DNA of 64,000 nucleotides. It comes from Chrysoperla carnea. Taxonomy: Eukaryota; Arthropoda; Insecta; Neuroptera; Chrysopidae. Shown here in pieces: positions 49,025 through 61,241 of the stretch (the stretch's first letter is position 1; every line of letters begins with the position of its first letter). The stretch is taken from NCBI RefSeq assembly GCF_905475395.1, contig NC_058338.1, positions 96,519,435 through 96,583,434 on the forward strand, given 5' to 3'. Under the pieces are notes generated by a model. That model made no database searches. It was not told the DNA's origin and was given only the letters and a program-made list of their open reading frames with translations. The position numbers were made by a program, and so were the translations under genes.

Positions 49025-49603
49025 ATGGACTTACGTATGGAACGTTTAGAAACCGCAAGACAACTTCCATCTGAAAATGTTACGGAATATTATACGAGAT
49101 TGAAGCAATTGGGAGATAAATGCATTGTTTGCCTTAAACAGTCCACACCTGCTGCTTCCTTACCGTATGAAGCCGCCATGATCAGAAGAACTTGCTTACG
49201 AAGGTTCATTTACCACCTTCAACCCGAAATTTCAAGAGTATTAAGAATTGTATCAAAAATCGAAACGTTAGAAGAAGCGTATACAAGAGCTTTGGAAGAA
49301 GAATCGGCACAAAAGATTTATCAAGTGGCCTATAAAGAAAGAAATAAACCTAAACTGTATTGCACAAAATGCCATATGAATAATCATACATGGAAGACAT
49401 GCAGGCGTAAAAATACTAATAGTCAACAATATAATAAAAATAATGGTACTTCAAATAAATATAACAAAACAAGTAATAGTGCTAATCGAAGCAACACGAA
49501 TTTTCAAAATTCTGCACCAAAGATGTGCTTATGTTGTAAAAAGGTGGGTCATACTATTGACAATTGTTTCAAGAAATTAAACAACGAAAAATATTGTAAT
49601 TGA
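49025..49603 (+). pseudogene. gypsy-like Gag C-terminal part with two CCHC knuckles
   Basis: The retrotransposon Gag region (ENVTEYYTRLKQLGDKC) is followed by two zinc knuckles (CTKCHMNNHTWKTC, CLCCKKVGHTIDNC) in an Asn/Lys-rich tail. The same frame upstream (from about 48692) is broken by a stop near 48998. Confidence 0.85.
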
Positions 49604-49769
49604 AGATATGGATAATTTAAACTTAAATCAGAGAACTGTCTATATGTTCGTCAGCCAACCCCGAATTGAAGACATCAACTAGAACCAATCGAATCAATAT
49701 ACCATAATCAAAAAAGAGGAACCATATGGATAGAAACTCCAAATACGGATTCTATCAAAGGCAACTTCA

Positions 49770-50212
49770 AATTATTAGTGGACACGGGAGCAATATCAAT
49801 AATTAAACACGCAACTCTACATAATCAATGTGCACGAGATTACCGAACAGTACATCCTCTCAAATTAGGAGTACTAGCGACCAACAGCAGAACATTTACA
49901 ATTGGAAAAGCGTTAATACTATTAAATGGTCTAACATATACGCCGTACATAATAACTGCTGATAATGCAAACCTTGATTATGATGGAATAATTGGAAATG
50001 ATTTTCTACGCCAAAATAATGCCTTGATCGACTATCATCAAAAATTATTAATATTAAACAATAATGCCTGCTATAAACTATGTATGGACGAAATGGAACC
50101 TCATATTTATTTTACACCGACAAATCGAATAAACGAAATAAATAAAAGTGTTAGATTGGATCATTTAAATGAAGATATTAAACAAAAAATTTTTGAATTA
50201 ATAGTAAATTAA
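49770..50212 (+). pseudogene. gypsy-like aspartic protease
   Basis: The retropepsin active site LLVDTGAISII is followed by the flap region and the IIGNDFLRQNNALIDY motif typical of gypsy-type proteases, then a stop at 50212. Confidence 0.85.
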
Positions 50213-50424
50213 TATAAACTAATAAAATAAAAAGAGTTACCCAAATTAACTAACGATGAACCAGGCCAAGCAATCGGATTTCAACACAAAATCGATACAA
50301 CAGATGATCAACCCATTAAAAATAAAATATACCCATTACCGGAAATTCACTGACAAGAAGCGGATAGGCAAATCAAAGAATTATTAGAAACAACTATTAT
50401 TAGGGAAAGCGAAAGTCCATATAA

Positions 50425-50850
50425 TTGTCCAGTTTAGATTGTACCAAAAAAAGAAGATGCAAGCGGGAAGAAGAAATGGAGAATGGTTATCGACTATATA
50501 GAAAATTAAATGAAAAAACTATTCCAAATAACTATCCCTTGCCCAATATAAATGAAATACTGGGAAAATTAAATGGAAACTCATATTTTACAACAATCAA
50601 TTTGGCTAGTGGCTATCATCAAATTCCAATTAAAGAAAGTGACATTCATAAAACAGCATTCTCTGTTAATGGAGAACACTACGAATTTGTACGAATGCCT
50701 TTTGGTCTTATAAACGCGCCAGCAACATTTCAAACCATGATGAACAAAATATTAAAACAAGAAATAGGAAAAACATGTTTAGTCTACTTGAATGGTATAT
50801 TCATGAAGGTTATAGAACAGGAGAAAGATCGCTATGTACTAAAGCATTAG
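50425..50850 (+). pseudogene. gypsy-like reverse transcriptase fragment with a lost catalytic pair
   Basis: RT blocks YPLPNINEIL, FTTINLASGYHQIPI and FVRMPFGLINAPATFQ are clear. Where the catalytic Asp pair should stand it reads VYLNGIF, so both metal-binding Asp are gone. The frame closes soon after. Confidence 0.87.
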
Positions 50851-51318
50851 CGTACCTGTCCCTAAAAATTTGTAGAATTTATAGTTAATTTTTAAGCCAC
50901 CAGCCGCGCTGTCATCAAGAAGTAGTATCTGTGAAGTTAGCTGTTGTTGTTAGCATAATGTACAAATTGAATATCATTTGAAATTAGCGCACAACAGCCC
51001 GCTTTTATTGATACTACGTATTGATCGCAGCGCCTCACTTATTTTATCCATATTTCGGGGACAATATTTTCTATAGCGATCGTTCTCCTGCCTATATGCT
51101 TCATGGGTATATTGTTGTAATTACGCATTAATAGTTATTTATTTATTATTATATTTACTATTATTCATTATTCATTTAAATTTATATTAAGATCAACTAA
51201 CTTCAAGTCAGTAGTTTATATATGTCAAGAATGTAAGATGGCTGTTTTAGACTTGTGTTAATTAAATTAGAATCAAATATATAATTTTACTATCAGTATA
51301 ATTATTTAATATATATAT
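50851..51318. repeat. Repeat Y fragment and AT-rich spacer before copia
   Basis: 50966-51103 matches 11778-11912 (GCGCACAACAGCCCGC; TCAGCGCCTCACTTATTTTA-like). Then AT-rich DNA up to the copia LTR. Confidence 0.6.
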
Positions 51319-51518
51319 TGTTAAATATAACACATTTATTTCTAGTAATATTTTATATATGTTGGTATTAGTTAGTTATTTTTTTGAATGTTTAAGTTTG
51401 TCAGTTGTAAGAATGACAAGTTAGAGTTCTGACATGTAGTAATAATATAAGGAGAAATAAAGTTGATTTGAATATAAAGAAAATGTAGTTTGATAAGATA
51501 AAATCCACCACCTTAACA
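51319..51518 (+). repeat. 5' LTR of the copia element
   Basis: TG...CA ended, 200 bases, matching 60147-60346 base for base on reading. Confidence 0.93.
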
Positions 51519-51527
51519 TGGTAGCAG
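51519..51527 (+). other. Copia primer-binding site (initiator tRNA-Met 3' end)
   Basis: TGGTAGCAG directly abuts the LTR and is complementary to the CTGCTA end plus CCA of the tRNA gene at 15669-15740. Confidence 0.8.
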
Positions 51528-51626
51528 TACGTAGTTTGTTGAAAAGATTGGACATATAAAAAAAAAAAAAGGATTGAAATTGGTATTAATTTTATTGTGC
51601 ACGTATCGTATAATAAAAATTACAAG

Positions 51627-53963
51627 ATGGCGTCTAAAGACGAAATTAAAATTCCTATTTTTGATGGACAAAATTACAATATGTGGAAAAAACGGTTAGT
51701 GATGTTTTTAAAGTTAAAAAAATGTGAAACAAATATTGAAAGAGCAAAAACGCCAACTGATGAAGACCTTTGGGATGATAACGACTTGAAAGCAATTAAT
51801 TACATATATAGTGCGATCTCGGATAGACAATTGGAATTTGTTAGTGATAAAGAAACTGCATATGAAATAATAAAGAAGTTCGACAGTTTGTATTTAAAGG
51901 AATCAACGGCATTACAAATTGTATGTAGAAATAAATTGGAAAGATTGAGACTAAAAGACTACCATGATTCAGCAACATTTTTTAGTGATTTCGAAAAGAC
52001 AGTGAATGAGTTGAAAAGTGCTGGGGCAACTGTAACTGAAAAAGAAAAATTAAATTACATGTTAAACACATTACCGGAGTCATATAGTTATATTGGTGAT
52101 TTAATTGACACGTTAAAAGTGGAAGATCAAACGGCTGATTATGTAAAGAGTAAAATTGAAATGGCTGAAATGAAAATTACAAAAGATGAAAATCCAGGTA
52201 GAAAATCAAATGTATTTATGGTGAATAAAAGTCAGCAAAATTGGACATGTTATGGCTGTGGTGAAGCAGGTCATATTCAGAGAAATTGTAGAAATAATAA
52301 ACAAGCATCAGATGATCAAAGATGGAGATCATCACGAGGACGGCAAGGTACTGGAAGAGGTGTTTATAGAGGACGTGGCAGTTTTCGTGGATATCGCAGA
52401 AATAATCAGCAGCAACAAGCAACTCCTCAGCAACGTCAACAACAACAGAATGAAGAGAAGAATACTGCATGGGTTACAACGGTTGAGCATCATGTGGTAC
52501 AAAATTCTGAGATAAGAAATGTAGATTCTAATGAGATTGTGTGGCTTTTAGATAGTGGTTGTACAGACCATATTATTAATGACGAAAGATATTTTGATAA
52601 ATGTATTGAACTTAAAAAACCAGTAAATGTTTACTTAGGTGATAATAGAAAGGTAAATGCAACAAAATTAGGAAATGTTGTTAGTTATTTTAATGCTTTT
52701 GGTCAAATGAATTTAATAGAGATGAAAAATGTATTTTATGTGAAAGATATGAAATCAAATTTAATAAGTTATAGTAAAATCACAGAAAATAATACGATTA
52801 TATCTAAAAGAAAGATGTCAAAGGTTATTGATAATTATAATGGTAAAGTCACTGCTGTAGCATTCAAAGAGAGAGGTTTATACATCATGAAAAGTAAATT
52901 GAGATCAAATGAATCAAAAGTGCCCTTTGTTAATATAACAAATACAAATAAGATGAGCAATAAAGAAAAATGGCATCGTATGTTAGGCCATGTTAATTTT
53001 GGTTATTTAAATACTTTGTGTAAAAATCAATTGTTAAAAGGTCTACCTAATAAATTTGAATCGGAAATAATGAAATGTAAAATATGTACAGAAAGTAAAA
53101 TGCATGATAAATCTTTCGAAAATAGTAGACAAAAGGCAAAGGAAATTTTAGAAATAGTTCACACTGATGTTTGTGGACCTTTCAAGACAAAAGGGTTTAA
53201 AGGCGAAGAATATTTTGTTTCATTTATTGATGATTACAGTAAAATTGCTAGAATATATACAATGAAATCAAAAACAGAAGTTTATGATTGTTTAGTTGAA
53301 TACGTAAATGAATGTGAAAATTTAACGGGAAAACGAGTTAAAATTTTGAGATGTGATAACGGCAAAGAATATTTGAATAATAGGATTTATCAGTTCACGA
53401 AAGATAAAGGAATTAGTATTAATAATTTTCCTCCTTATGTACATGAATTAAATGGAACCGCGGAACGGTTTAATAGAACGATAATGAAAATGTCGCGTTG
53501 TTTAAAAGAAGAAGCAAATTTGGATAAACAATATTGGCCAGAAATAGTTTGCGCGGCAACTTATTTGAAAAATCGTACGTTAGCAAACACGAGTGAAAAA
53601 AGAACGCCTTATGAAATATTTTTTAAACGAAAACCGGATGTGTCAAACCTACGCTTATACGGTAGTAAAGTTTTTGTTAGAATACCGGAAGAAAAGAGGA
53701 AATCTAAATGGGACAAAAAGGCTGATATGGGAATCTTAGTAGGATACAGTAATGTTGGTTACCGTATATTGCTAAACGGGAGAGTAGTTGTTGCAAGACA
53801 TGTAGAATTTGTTGAAAATAATGTAAAATGGATCAGTTTAGATGATGATGTATCTGATAGTACGGATAATGTAGATGATAATACAACCAACAATAGCCTA
53901 ACTTCTAGTGAAAGTAGTAATGATGAAAATGAAAATGATGATAATATTAATGAAGGTGACGAG
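51627..53963 (+). CDS. Copia Gag-protease-integrase, 5' part of gag-pol
   Basis: This part of the polyprotein packages RNA, matures it and integrates the cDNA. The Met at 51627 (MASKDEIKIP) sits in the better context and matches copia Gag starts; an in-frame ATG 30 bases upstream is the alternative. Residues: Gag about 1-200, CCHC knuckle CYGCGEAGHIQRNC about 208-221, an Arg/Gly/Gln-rich stretch, protease LLDSGCTDH about 306, GAG-pre-integrase zinc part with KWHRMLGH about 449, and integrase core with acidic residues at about 513 (HTDVCGPF), 576 (RCDNGKEY) and 612 (NGTAERFN). The reading frame is intact up to the gypsy insertion at 53963, where it runs into the LTR and stops at 54018-54020. 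Confidence 0.93.
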
Positions 53964-54137
53964 TGTAAGGTTGGTCACACTGTTGATAAAGTGGTTGGCC
54001 ATACCGTAAGAGATGTGTAGACGAACACATTTTGGTGGGAATTATTATTAGTTATCATGAGTGAATAAATGCATAACATAGTAGTAAACCTGTGTGTGAT
54101 TATTAAATAAAATCCTATCATACAACAAACTATAACA
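53964..54137 (+). repeat. 5' LTR of the nested gypsy element
   Basis: 174 bases, same as the 3' LTR, followed at once by TGGCGCTGCTTAGC, the presumed primer-binding site (tRNA not identified). Confidence 0.93.
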
Positions 54138-54230
54138 TGGCGCTGCTTAGCAGGTTTAATTAAATTAAATAAACAAATTATACAAATAAATAATAAATTA
54201 CAAAAAAAAAAAAAAAATTAATAAAACAAA

Positions 54231-57200
54231 ATGACTGAAGAATTAACAGCCATTAAATTACCGACAGGAATGTGCATGCAAGGTGATTTGAGTGTTAACT
54301 TCAAAAAATTTAATCAAAGATTCAAAATTTATATGAAAGCTTCGGGTTTAGAAAAGAAAAAAGTGGTGAACAAAAAGTGGCAATTTTGTTACATACAATT
54401 GGAGAACAAGCGCAAGAAGTGTTTGAAACGTTAGAGCTCGAAGATGAAAAGAAAAATGATTGGGAAAAAGTGTTAGAAGCATTTCAAAAACATTTCGTAC
54501 CACAGTCAAATGAAACGGTAAATAGACACATGTTTAATATTAGGCAACAAAAAACAGGTGAAACGATTGATTCGTTCATAACGGATTTAAAATTATTAGC
54601 ACAAAATTGCAATTTCGAAAATCTTAAAGATAGTTTGATAAGAGATAGGATTGTGTGTGGAATTAATGACAACAAATTAAGAGATCGTTTATTAAGAGAA
54701 CCTAAATTAACTTTAAATCAATGCATACAAATATGCAAGGCTTCAGAAATTGCAGAAGCTCAAAATAAACAAATTAAAGATGAGGTAAAAGTATACGAAA
54801 TTAAACAAAATAATACGCTTAAAAAATCACAAGGTGATAAAACAAAATATAAAAATACTAAATTAAATTATCAATCAAACAATTATAATAAATCGTCCAT
54901 TACAAACTGCACCAGGTGTGGAAAAAATCACGAAATTAATAAATGTCCAGCGTACAAACAACAATGCAAAGCATGTTTGGCGTATAATCATTTTGCTACA
55001 ATGTGCAAAAATAAAACGAAAAAACAAGTTCATGCAATTGAGGAAAAAGAAGAATTTTTTATTTCAACAGTGTCAAAAAATGAAACAAAAAAACTAAACG
55101 AAAAAGAATGGATTCAGGCGGTAGGCATTAATGGTCAAATGGTGAATTGTAAAGTGGATACTGGTGCCGAAGTAAATGTAATTGGTAAAAATACAGCTCT
55201 AAAATTAAAAATTAAAATGGAACCTTCAAAAATAAAACTAAAGAACTATAATGGAAGTCAAATTGAAGTAATCGGGCAAGCAAGTTTGTTATGCAAAATA
55301 AAAAATAAAAGTAAAAAGGAAATATTTCAAATCGTTGATCATGAAGCACCCAGTGTAATCGGATTACCACTTATTCAAAATTTTAATTTACTTAAGAGAG
55401 TAATGGAAATTTCAACACAAAAAGAAAACAATTTAAAGGAAATAATGGAAAAGTATAAACAGTTATTTTCGGATATTGGTAGTCTTAAAGGATACAAATA
55501 TAAAATTAAATTAAAAAAAGACTGTGTGCCAGTAGCAGAGGCTCCAAGAAAAATACCTATAGGAATTGAGCAACAAGTAAAACAAGAATTAGACAAAATG
55601 GAGCAGTTAGGTATAATTAAAAAAATTCAACAACCAACAGAATGGGTTAGTCAAATGGTAGTAGTGAAGAAACCAAATAATCAAATACGAATTTGTCTCG
55701 ACCCACAGAAATTAAATGAGGCAATAATAAGGGAAAGGTATCAACTACCAAATTTAGAAGAAATAACAGCAAGATTGGCAGGAGCAAAAGTGTTTACAAA
55801 ATTGGATGCAAATAAAGGATTTTACCATGTTGAATTGGAGAAAGAAAGTCAACTACTTACTACTTTCCATGCAGGAAAATACGGCAGATATTGTTATTTA
55901 GTACTTCCTTTTGGAATCTGCTCAGCTCCAGAAGTATTCCATTATAATTTTCAAGATGTTTTTAAAGGTCTGGAAGGAGTAACGATTTTCATTGACGACA
56001 TTCTGGTGTTTGGTAAAGACAAAGAAGAACATAGGGTAAGATTGAATAACGTTTTAAAACGGGCTGAAGAATTTAATATTAAGTTTAACAAAGACAAATG
56101 TAAATTCGAATTAAATGAAGTAAAGTATTTAGGTCATATTTTTAGTGATCAGGGTTTAAAAGTAGATCCAGAGAAAGTAAATGCAATTTTAGAAATTAAA
56201 GAACCAAAATCAAAGAAAGAGTTAGAAACAATATTAGGAATAGTTACGTATGTAAGTAAATTTTTACCAAATGTTTCTACAGTAACTGATCCGTTAAGAC
56301 AGTTGTTAAAAAAAGAAAACGAATTTGTTTTTTATAAATCACATAAAGAGGCATTTGCAAAATTAAAAAAATTATTAACTGAAGTTCCGGTTTTACAATA
56401 TTTTGATGTCAATAAAGAAATCACATTGTCTGTTGATTGTAGTAGCTACGGGGCCGGTGCTGTACTCCTACAGAATAACCTGCCAGTAGCTTATGCTTCA
56501 AAAGCATTAACAAACAGTCAAAAAACTTGGGCTCAAATAGAAAAAGAACTGTTGGCAATTGTATTAGGGTGTGAGAGATTTCATCACTTTATCTATGGGA
56601 GGACCATAAAAGTAGAAACCGACCACAAGCCATTAGAATACATTTTCAAAAAATCAATAAATAAAACTCCACTTAGGCTACAAAAATTACGTTTAAGGTT
56701 ACAAATTTATGATATAATAGTCCAATACAAAAGGGGTAAAGACTTATTAATAGCTGACGCTCTTTCACGTTTTCCAAACGAGAATATAAATAACTTAGAA
56801 TGTAACATAGAAAGGGAGGTAGAAGCTCATGTCAATTTGATTACAGATAATTTACCAATCTCAAAGGATAAATTAAAATTATTTCAAAATGAAACAGAAA
56901 AAGATGTAGAATTAAACAAAATTATATATTATGTTAAAAACGGGTGGCCTAATAAAGAAAAATTAGATAGTCAGTTAAAATTTTATTATTCAATTAAAGA
57001 TGAACTTTTTTACGCAAATAAATTATTGTTTAAAAATCAAGCGGTAATAGTACCAAATTCATTAAGAAAAGATATGCTTAATTTAGTGCACTATAATCAT
57101 TCAGGGGCAGAAAAATGCAAAATCAAAGCTAGAAAAGTTTTATTTTGGCCTTATATGTGTAAACAAATTGATGATGTAATACAAAATTGTAATACATGTT

Positions 57201-58159
57201 GTAAATTTGCAAAAACTCATCAGCAAGAAAGTTTAATGCTGAGAGAAATACCAGAAGGTCCTTGGCAAGTTTTAGGAGTAGATATTTTTTATTTTAAACA
57301 AAAACCATATGTTTTAATTGTTGATTACTTTAGTAAATTCATTGAAATAAAAGAATTACAAGATGAATCAACTGAAAATTTGATAGGCATACTTAAATGT
57401 AATTTTGCAAGATATGGAATACCTTATAAATTGTTCAGTGACAATGGACCTCAATTTAATAATTATAAATTTATAGAATTTGTCAAGAGCTGGGGATTTG
57501 TTCATACCACCAGCAGTCCAACATATCCAAAATCTAATGGAATGGTGGAAAGGTATAAACAAACATTTAAACAATTAATAAAGAAATGCGAAAATAGTGG
57601 GAGAGATCCTAATCTTGCACTAATGGAGTATCGCAATACTCCAATAGGAGGTGGAATTAACAAATCACCCTGTAAATTAATGTTTGGTCGAAATATCAAT
57701 GCTCTTTTTCCAACAAGTGAAACGTTTAGGCCAAAAGTATATAAAGAAAAAAATGATCTTGAGAAAAGACAATTAAAGTATAAACAACAATATGATAAAA
57801 AACATAATTACAAACCGCAAAAATTTAAATTAAATGAAATTGTGTATGTAAAAAATATGAATGATGGTTCGAAAACTTTAGCTAAAATTTTAAGAAGAGC
57901 AAATAGGCCTAGAAGTTTTATTTTGGAAATGAGCAATGGTAGAATAGTTAGCAGAAACAGGCATCATTTATATAAAGCTCCGAAAAACATTGAATTTAAT
58001 TCTAAGTTTAAAATAAATCAAAAAGATAATGAATCCAAGTCGGTAAAAAAGAAAACAAATGATCCAAGTATAGAGGACGAAAGTAATTTAACAAACAGAA
58101 CCAGATTAGGGAGAAAAATCAATAAGCCAGAATATTTAAAAGAATTTGTTGAATCCTAA
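54231..58159 (+). CDS. Gypsy Gag-Pol polyprotein with one frame change in Gag
   Basis: The Gag start MTEELTAIKLPTG at 54231 runs in one frame; the rest runs in another, open from before 54377 to 58159 (1260 codons from that Met). The switch falls in an A/G-rich run near 54350-54365, most likely a one-base indel. Positions counted from 54377: Gag to about 170, two CCHC knuckles (CTRCGKNH, CKACLAYNH) about 178-211, protease VDTGAEVNVI about 260, RT with IFIDDILVF about 538, RNase H from about 685 (SVDCSSYGAGAVLL), integrase HHCC about 905-940, integrase core with GVDIF about 967, SDNGPQF about 1021 and NGMVERY about 1056. Pol looks functional; Gag expression depends on the frame change. Confidence 0.93.
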
Positions 58160-58304
58160 AATCATGAATTTGAATTTTGTGTATCATGATTTTGAATTTT
58201 GTACTTTTAATTATAATTTAATTTTGTATCTAGTGTTTTGAATATGTACTTAATTTTATAAATATGTAATAAAATAATTTTATAATTAAATATAAAAAGG
58301 GAGA

Positions 58305-58478
58305 TGTAAGGTTGGTCACACTGTTGATAAAGTGGTTGGCCATACCGTAAGAGATGTGTAGACGAACACATTTTGGTGGGAATTATTATTAGTTATCATG
58401 AGTGAATAAATGCATAACATAGTAGTAAACCTGTGTGTGATTATTAAATAAAATCCTATCATACAACAAACTATAACA
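58305..58478 (+). repeat. 3' LTR of the nested gypsy element
   Basis: 174 bases, identical on reading to the 5' LTR, after the purine tract AAAAAGGGAGA. Confidence 0.93.
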
Positions 58479-58483
58479 ACGAG

Positions 58484-59152
58484 GTATCGGGTGTTCGTAG
58501 ATCTGACCGAACCTTAAAACCTCCAGAATATTTAAAAGATTATGAAGTGTATAATAGTTATATTTTTGCTAATTTTTGTAGTACAAATGTACCAAGTACA
58601 TTTGAGGAAGCGATGGAAAGTAATGAGAAAACAATTTGGCGGAAAGCTATGAATAGAGAAATAGATAGTTTAAATAGAAATAAAACTTGGAAATTGGTTG
58701 ACAATGTCGATAATAATAAAGTGTTAGATGTAAAATGGATTTATACTAAAAAGTGTGATAATAAATTTAAGGCTAGATTAGTTGTGAGAGGTTTTCAACA
58801 AACCGATGAAATTGAAGATACTTATTCTCCTGTAGCTAAAATGCAAACATTGAAGATTTTGTTATCATATTGTTGTCAGATGGGTTTAGAAATTGAACAG
58901 ATGGATGTAGAGACAGCTTTTTTAAACGGAAATGTAAATTCTGAGGTTTATGTTAAACAACCTAAAGGTTATGAAGATGGTACAAACAGAGTTTGTAAAT
59001 TGATAAAAGCGTTGTACGGTTTAAAAGAAAGCTCTAGAACTTGGTATGAATGTCTCGACGAATTTTTGAAAAGTATAGGTTTTGAACGCAGTGATATTGA
59101 TCCTTGTTTGTATATGTTTAAAAATTTAAAATGGTTACCATTTATTTATTAA
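58484..59152 (+). pseudogene. Copia reverse transcriptase, first part, ending in a frameshift
   Basis: The frame resumes right after the gypsy target duplication. It shows the copia RT landmarks KWIYTKK, RLVVRGFQQ, DVETAFLNG and YGLKES. The frame breaks near 59115-59135 and closes at 59152, just upstream of the catalytic motif, so the protein would lack the active-site strand even without the insertion. Confidence 0.88.
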
Positions 59153-60123
59153 TTTTCGTTGATGATTTATTAATTTGTTGCAAAGATAAAAATGAAATTA
59201 AAAAAATTAAAGTTTTATTATCGGAAAAGTTTAAAATGAAGGATCTTGGTAAAATTAAAGATTATTTGGGAATCACTATAGATTATGAGCCTCAAACGAA
59301 TGAAATGAAATTATATCAAACTAAATATATTGAGTCATTAATTAAAAAATATAATTTGGAAAACAGTAAATTATATAGTACACCTATGGAAGTAAATTTG
59401 AAAATTGAAAAATCAGATAATTGTGAAATGAATATTAAATATAGAAATTTAATTGGTGCATTACTCTATATAAGTTCGGCTACAAGACCGGATATAAGTT
59501 TCAGTGTAAACTACTTGAGTAGATTTCAAAGTTGTTATAACGAGACACATTACAAATATGCTTTACGAATTTTACAATATCTTTATTTAACGAAAAATTT
59601 AAAGATGACTTATAAGAGAAATGAAAATATTGAAGTTCTTGATTGTTATGTTGACGCCGATTGGGCGGGGGATAACTTAGACAGAAAATCCACAACTGGT
59701 TATGTATTGAGATTATTTGGCAATGTAATATATTGGAAATCAAGGAAACAAAAGAGTGTGACGAAAGCATCAACATTTGCAGAATATGTAGCATTATCGG
59801 AAGCTGTTAGTGAACTTAAGTTTGTTAAAGAATTGTTAAAAATTTTTGATGTTAATTTAGTTAAACCACTTAATGTATATGAAGACAACTCAGGTGTAAT
59901 AGACATAGCAAAAAATGGTAATTTTACAAAAAATTCGAAGCATATAGAAGTGCATTATCATTATGTATATGAATGTATGAAAGAAGGTTTTATTAATATT
60001 ATTGAAGGTTTTATTAATATTATTAAGGTTAAAAGTGAAGAAAATGTAGCGGATATTTTTACTAAAGCATTGTGTAAGAAAAGATTCGAAGAATTAAGAA
60101 ATTCACTGAACTTAATTGTTTAA
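59131..60123 (+). pseudogene. Copia RT active site and RNase H (shifted frame)
   Basis: This continues in another frame with the RT catalytic FVDDLL, LIGALLYI and RNase H motifs DADWAG, KSTTGYV, AEYVALSEA, EDNSG and SKHIEVHYH. The RNase H motif reads STFAEY rather than the usual STEAEY. A 21-base tandem duplication (59983-60003, 60004-60024) repeats EGFINII. The C-terminus VADIFTKAL is typical. Confidence 0.9.
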
Positions 60124-60146
60124 AAGAAAATAAATGTGAGGAGGCG

Positions 60147-60346
60147 TGTTAAATATAACACATTTATTTCTAGTAATATTTTATATATGTTGGTATTAGT
60201 TAGTTATTTTTTTGAATGTTTAAGTTTGTCAGTTGTAAGAATGACAAGTTAGAGTTCTGACATGTAGTAATAATATAAGGAGAAATAAAGTTGATTTGAA
60301 TATAAAGAAAATGTAGTTTGATAAGATAAAATCCACCACCTTAACA
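60147..60346 (+). repeat. 3' LTR of the copia element
   Basis: 200 bases, identical on reading to the 5' LTR, preceded by a purine-rich tract. Confidence 0.93.
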
Positions 60347-60410
60347 ATATATATAATATTCTTTCTTTTTTTCTTATTTCTAAAACTTGAATTTCCTTTA
60401 TAAAGAATTG

Positions 60411-60413
<3 letters not shown>

Positions 60414-60480
<67 letters not shown>
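60414..60480. repeat. TA microsatellite at the BEL insertion site
   Basis: About 67 bases of TA repeats adjoining the BEL LTR. Confidence 0.95.
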
Positions 60481-60487
<7 letters not shown>

Positions 60488-61063
60488 GCTCTGGCTAATG
60501 GACGTAATATCCAAAGTCGGAATACTTCTTGAATAAATTTATACGGAAAAATGTGAATGAAAATGAAATGGTTACACTAACCTTTTGAACGCCTACTCCG
60601 GTAATAATCTTCAAACTTTTTCTGGTTTCACCCACGTAATTTGGATAAAAGGATGGATAATTATAGGATATTATAGTGAACTAGTTTGAAGTAGTAACTT
60701 GATAAGTAAACCGTTTACCGAACGTTAATTATACGTACGAACTAATAACACATATAGAAGATGAGGACGCACTGTCCTTGGTATACAGACGCACTATCTG
60801 ATTACACTACTGTTGTACAGCACAAAAATGAGGGACACACTGTCCGCTTTAAATTCACAAAGAGAACGAACCGTTCACGTTGAATGACTCTCGATAAGTG
60901 TAAAATTGCGCAAAGGGCAATTACTCAAATTAAAAGGAGACAGAATATCTCCGTTCAAAACAAAAAAAAATAGATTTAATTCTCTTTAAACAAAATTTGT
61001 GTAAACACCAAAAACCAGAGTCGGATTTGAAGATAAGTTCAAAACCGAATTCCGGCGTAAACA
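60481..61063 (-). repeat. 3' LTR of the BEL/Pao element
   Basis: 583 bases, beginning TGTTTACGCC after the purine tract and ending GCCACTACA, TG...CA type, on the minus strand. The partner LTR is not in the window. Confidence 0.82.
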
Positions 61064-61241
61064 TTCCCCCCACCTTAAAACACTGTTTTAAAATTAAGTA
61101 AAAAAAAGTAAGTATTATTAAGTAATTAATAATAAAAAAAATAAAACCAATAAATAAATAAACTGGTAGATTCAAATTTAGGATCATACGTCCTTAACAC
61201 TTATTGAGCCGTATGATTCCGTTTGTAAAATCTTTAAAGAA

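Larger units (their letters stand above)
48650..50850 (+). mobile_element. Decayed gypsy-like LTR retrotransposon (gag, protease, part of RT)
   Basis: It shows Gag, then a protease, then an RT fragment, separated by stops and one frame change, with no recognisable integrase. TGGTGACAGCG at about 48691 may be a primer-binding site after a lost LTR. It ends abruptly near 50850, before a repeat fragment. It differs from the young gypsy at 53964 in Gag and RT, so it is another family. Confidence 0.85.
53964..58478 (+). mobile_element. Ty3/gypsy LTR retrotransposon inserted into the copia element
   Basis: Two 174-base LTRs (53964-54137, 58305-58478), identical on reading, start TGTAAGGTTGG and end TATAACA. 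The 5-base target duplication ACGAG flanks it (53959-53963, 58479-58483). AAAAAGGGAGA precedes the 3' LTR as polypurine tract. It encodes Gag and Pol in gypsy order (protease, RT, RNase H, integrase) and has no env. Its integration postdates the copia insertion. Confidence 0.96.
51319..60346 (+). mobile_element. Copia (Ty1-like) LTR retrotransposon, interrupted by a gypsy element
   Basis: Two 200-base LTRs (51319-51518 and 60147-60346) read identically, start TGTTAAATATAACA and end TTAACA. The site is AT-repeat DNA and ATAT borders both ends. The base after the 5' LTR starts TGGTAGCAG, the complement of the initiator tRNA-Met 3' end including CCA, so that tRNA is the likely primer. GAGGAGGCG before the 3' LTR is the polypurine tract. 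Domain order Gag, protease, integrase, RT, RNase H is copia type. Without the 4.5 kb insertion it is about 4.5 kb. It is young by LTR identity but dead: it is interrupted and carries a frameshift before the RT FVDD motif. Confidence 0.95.

Noticed and set aside
52216-52470. Antisense ORF in the copia gag
   Set aside because: It is a shadow of the Gly/Arg/Gln-rich coding region.
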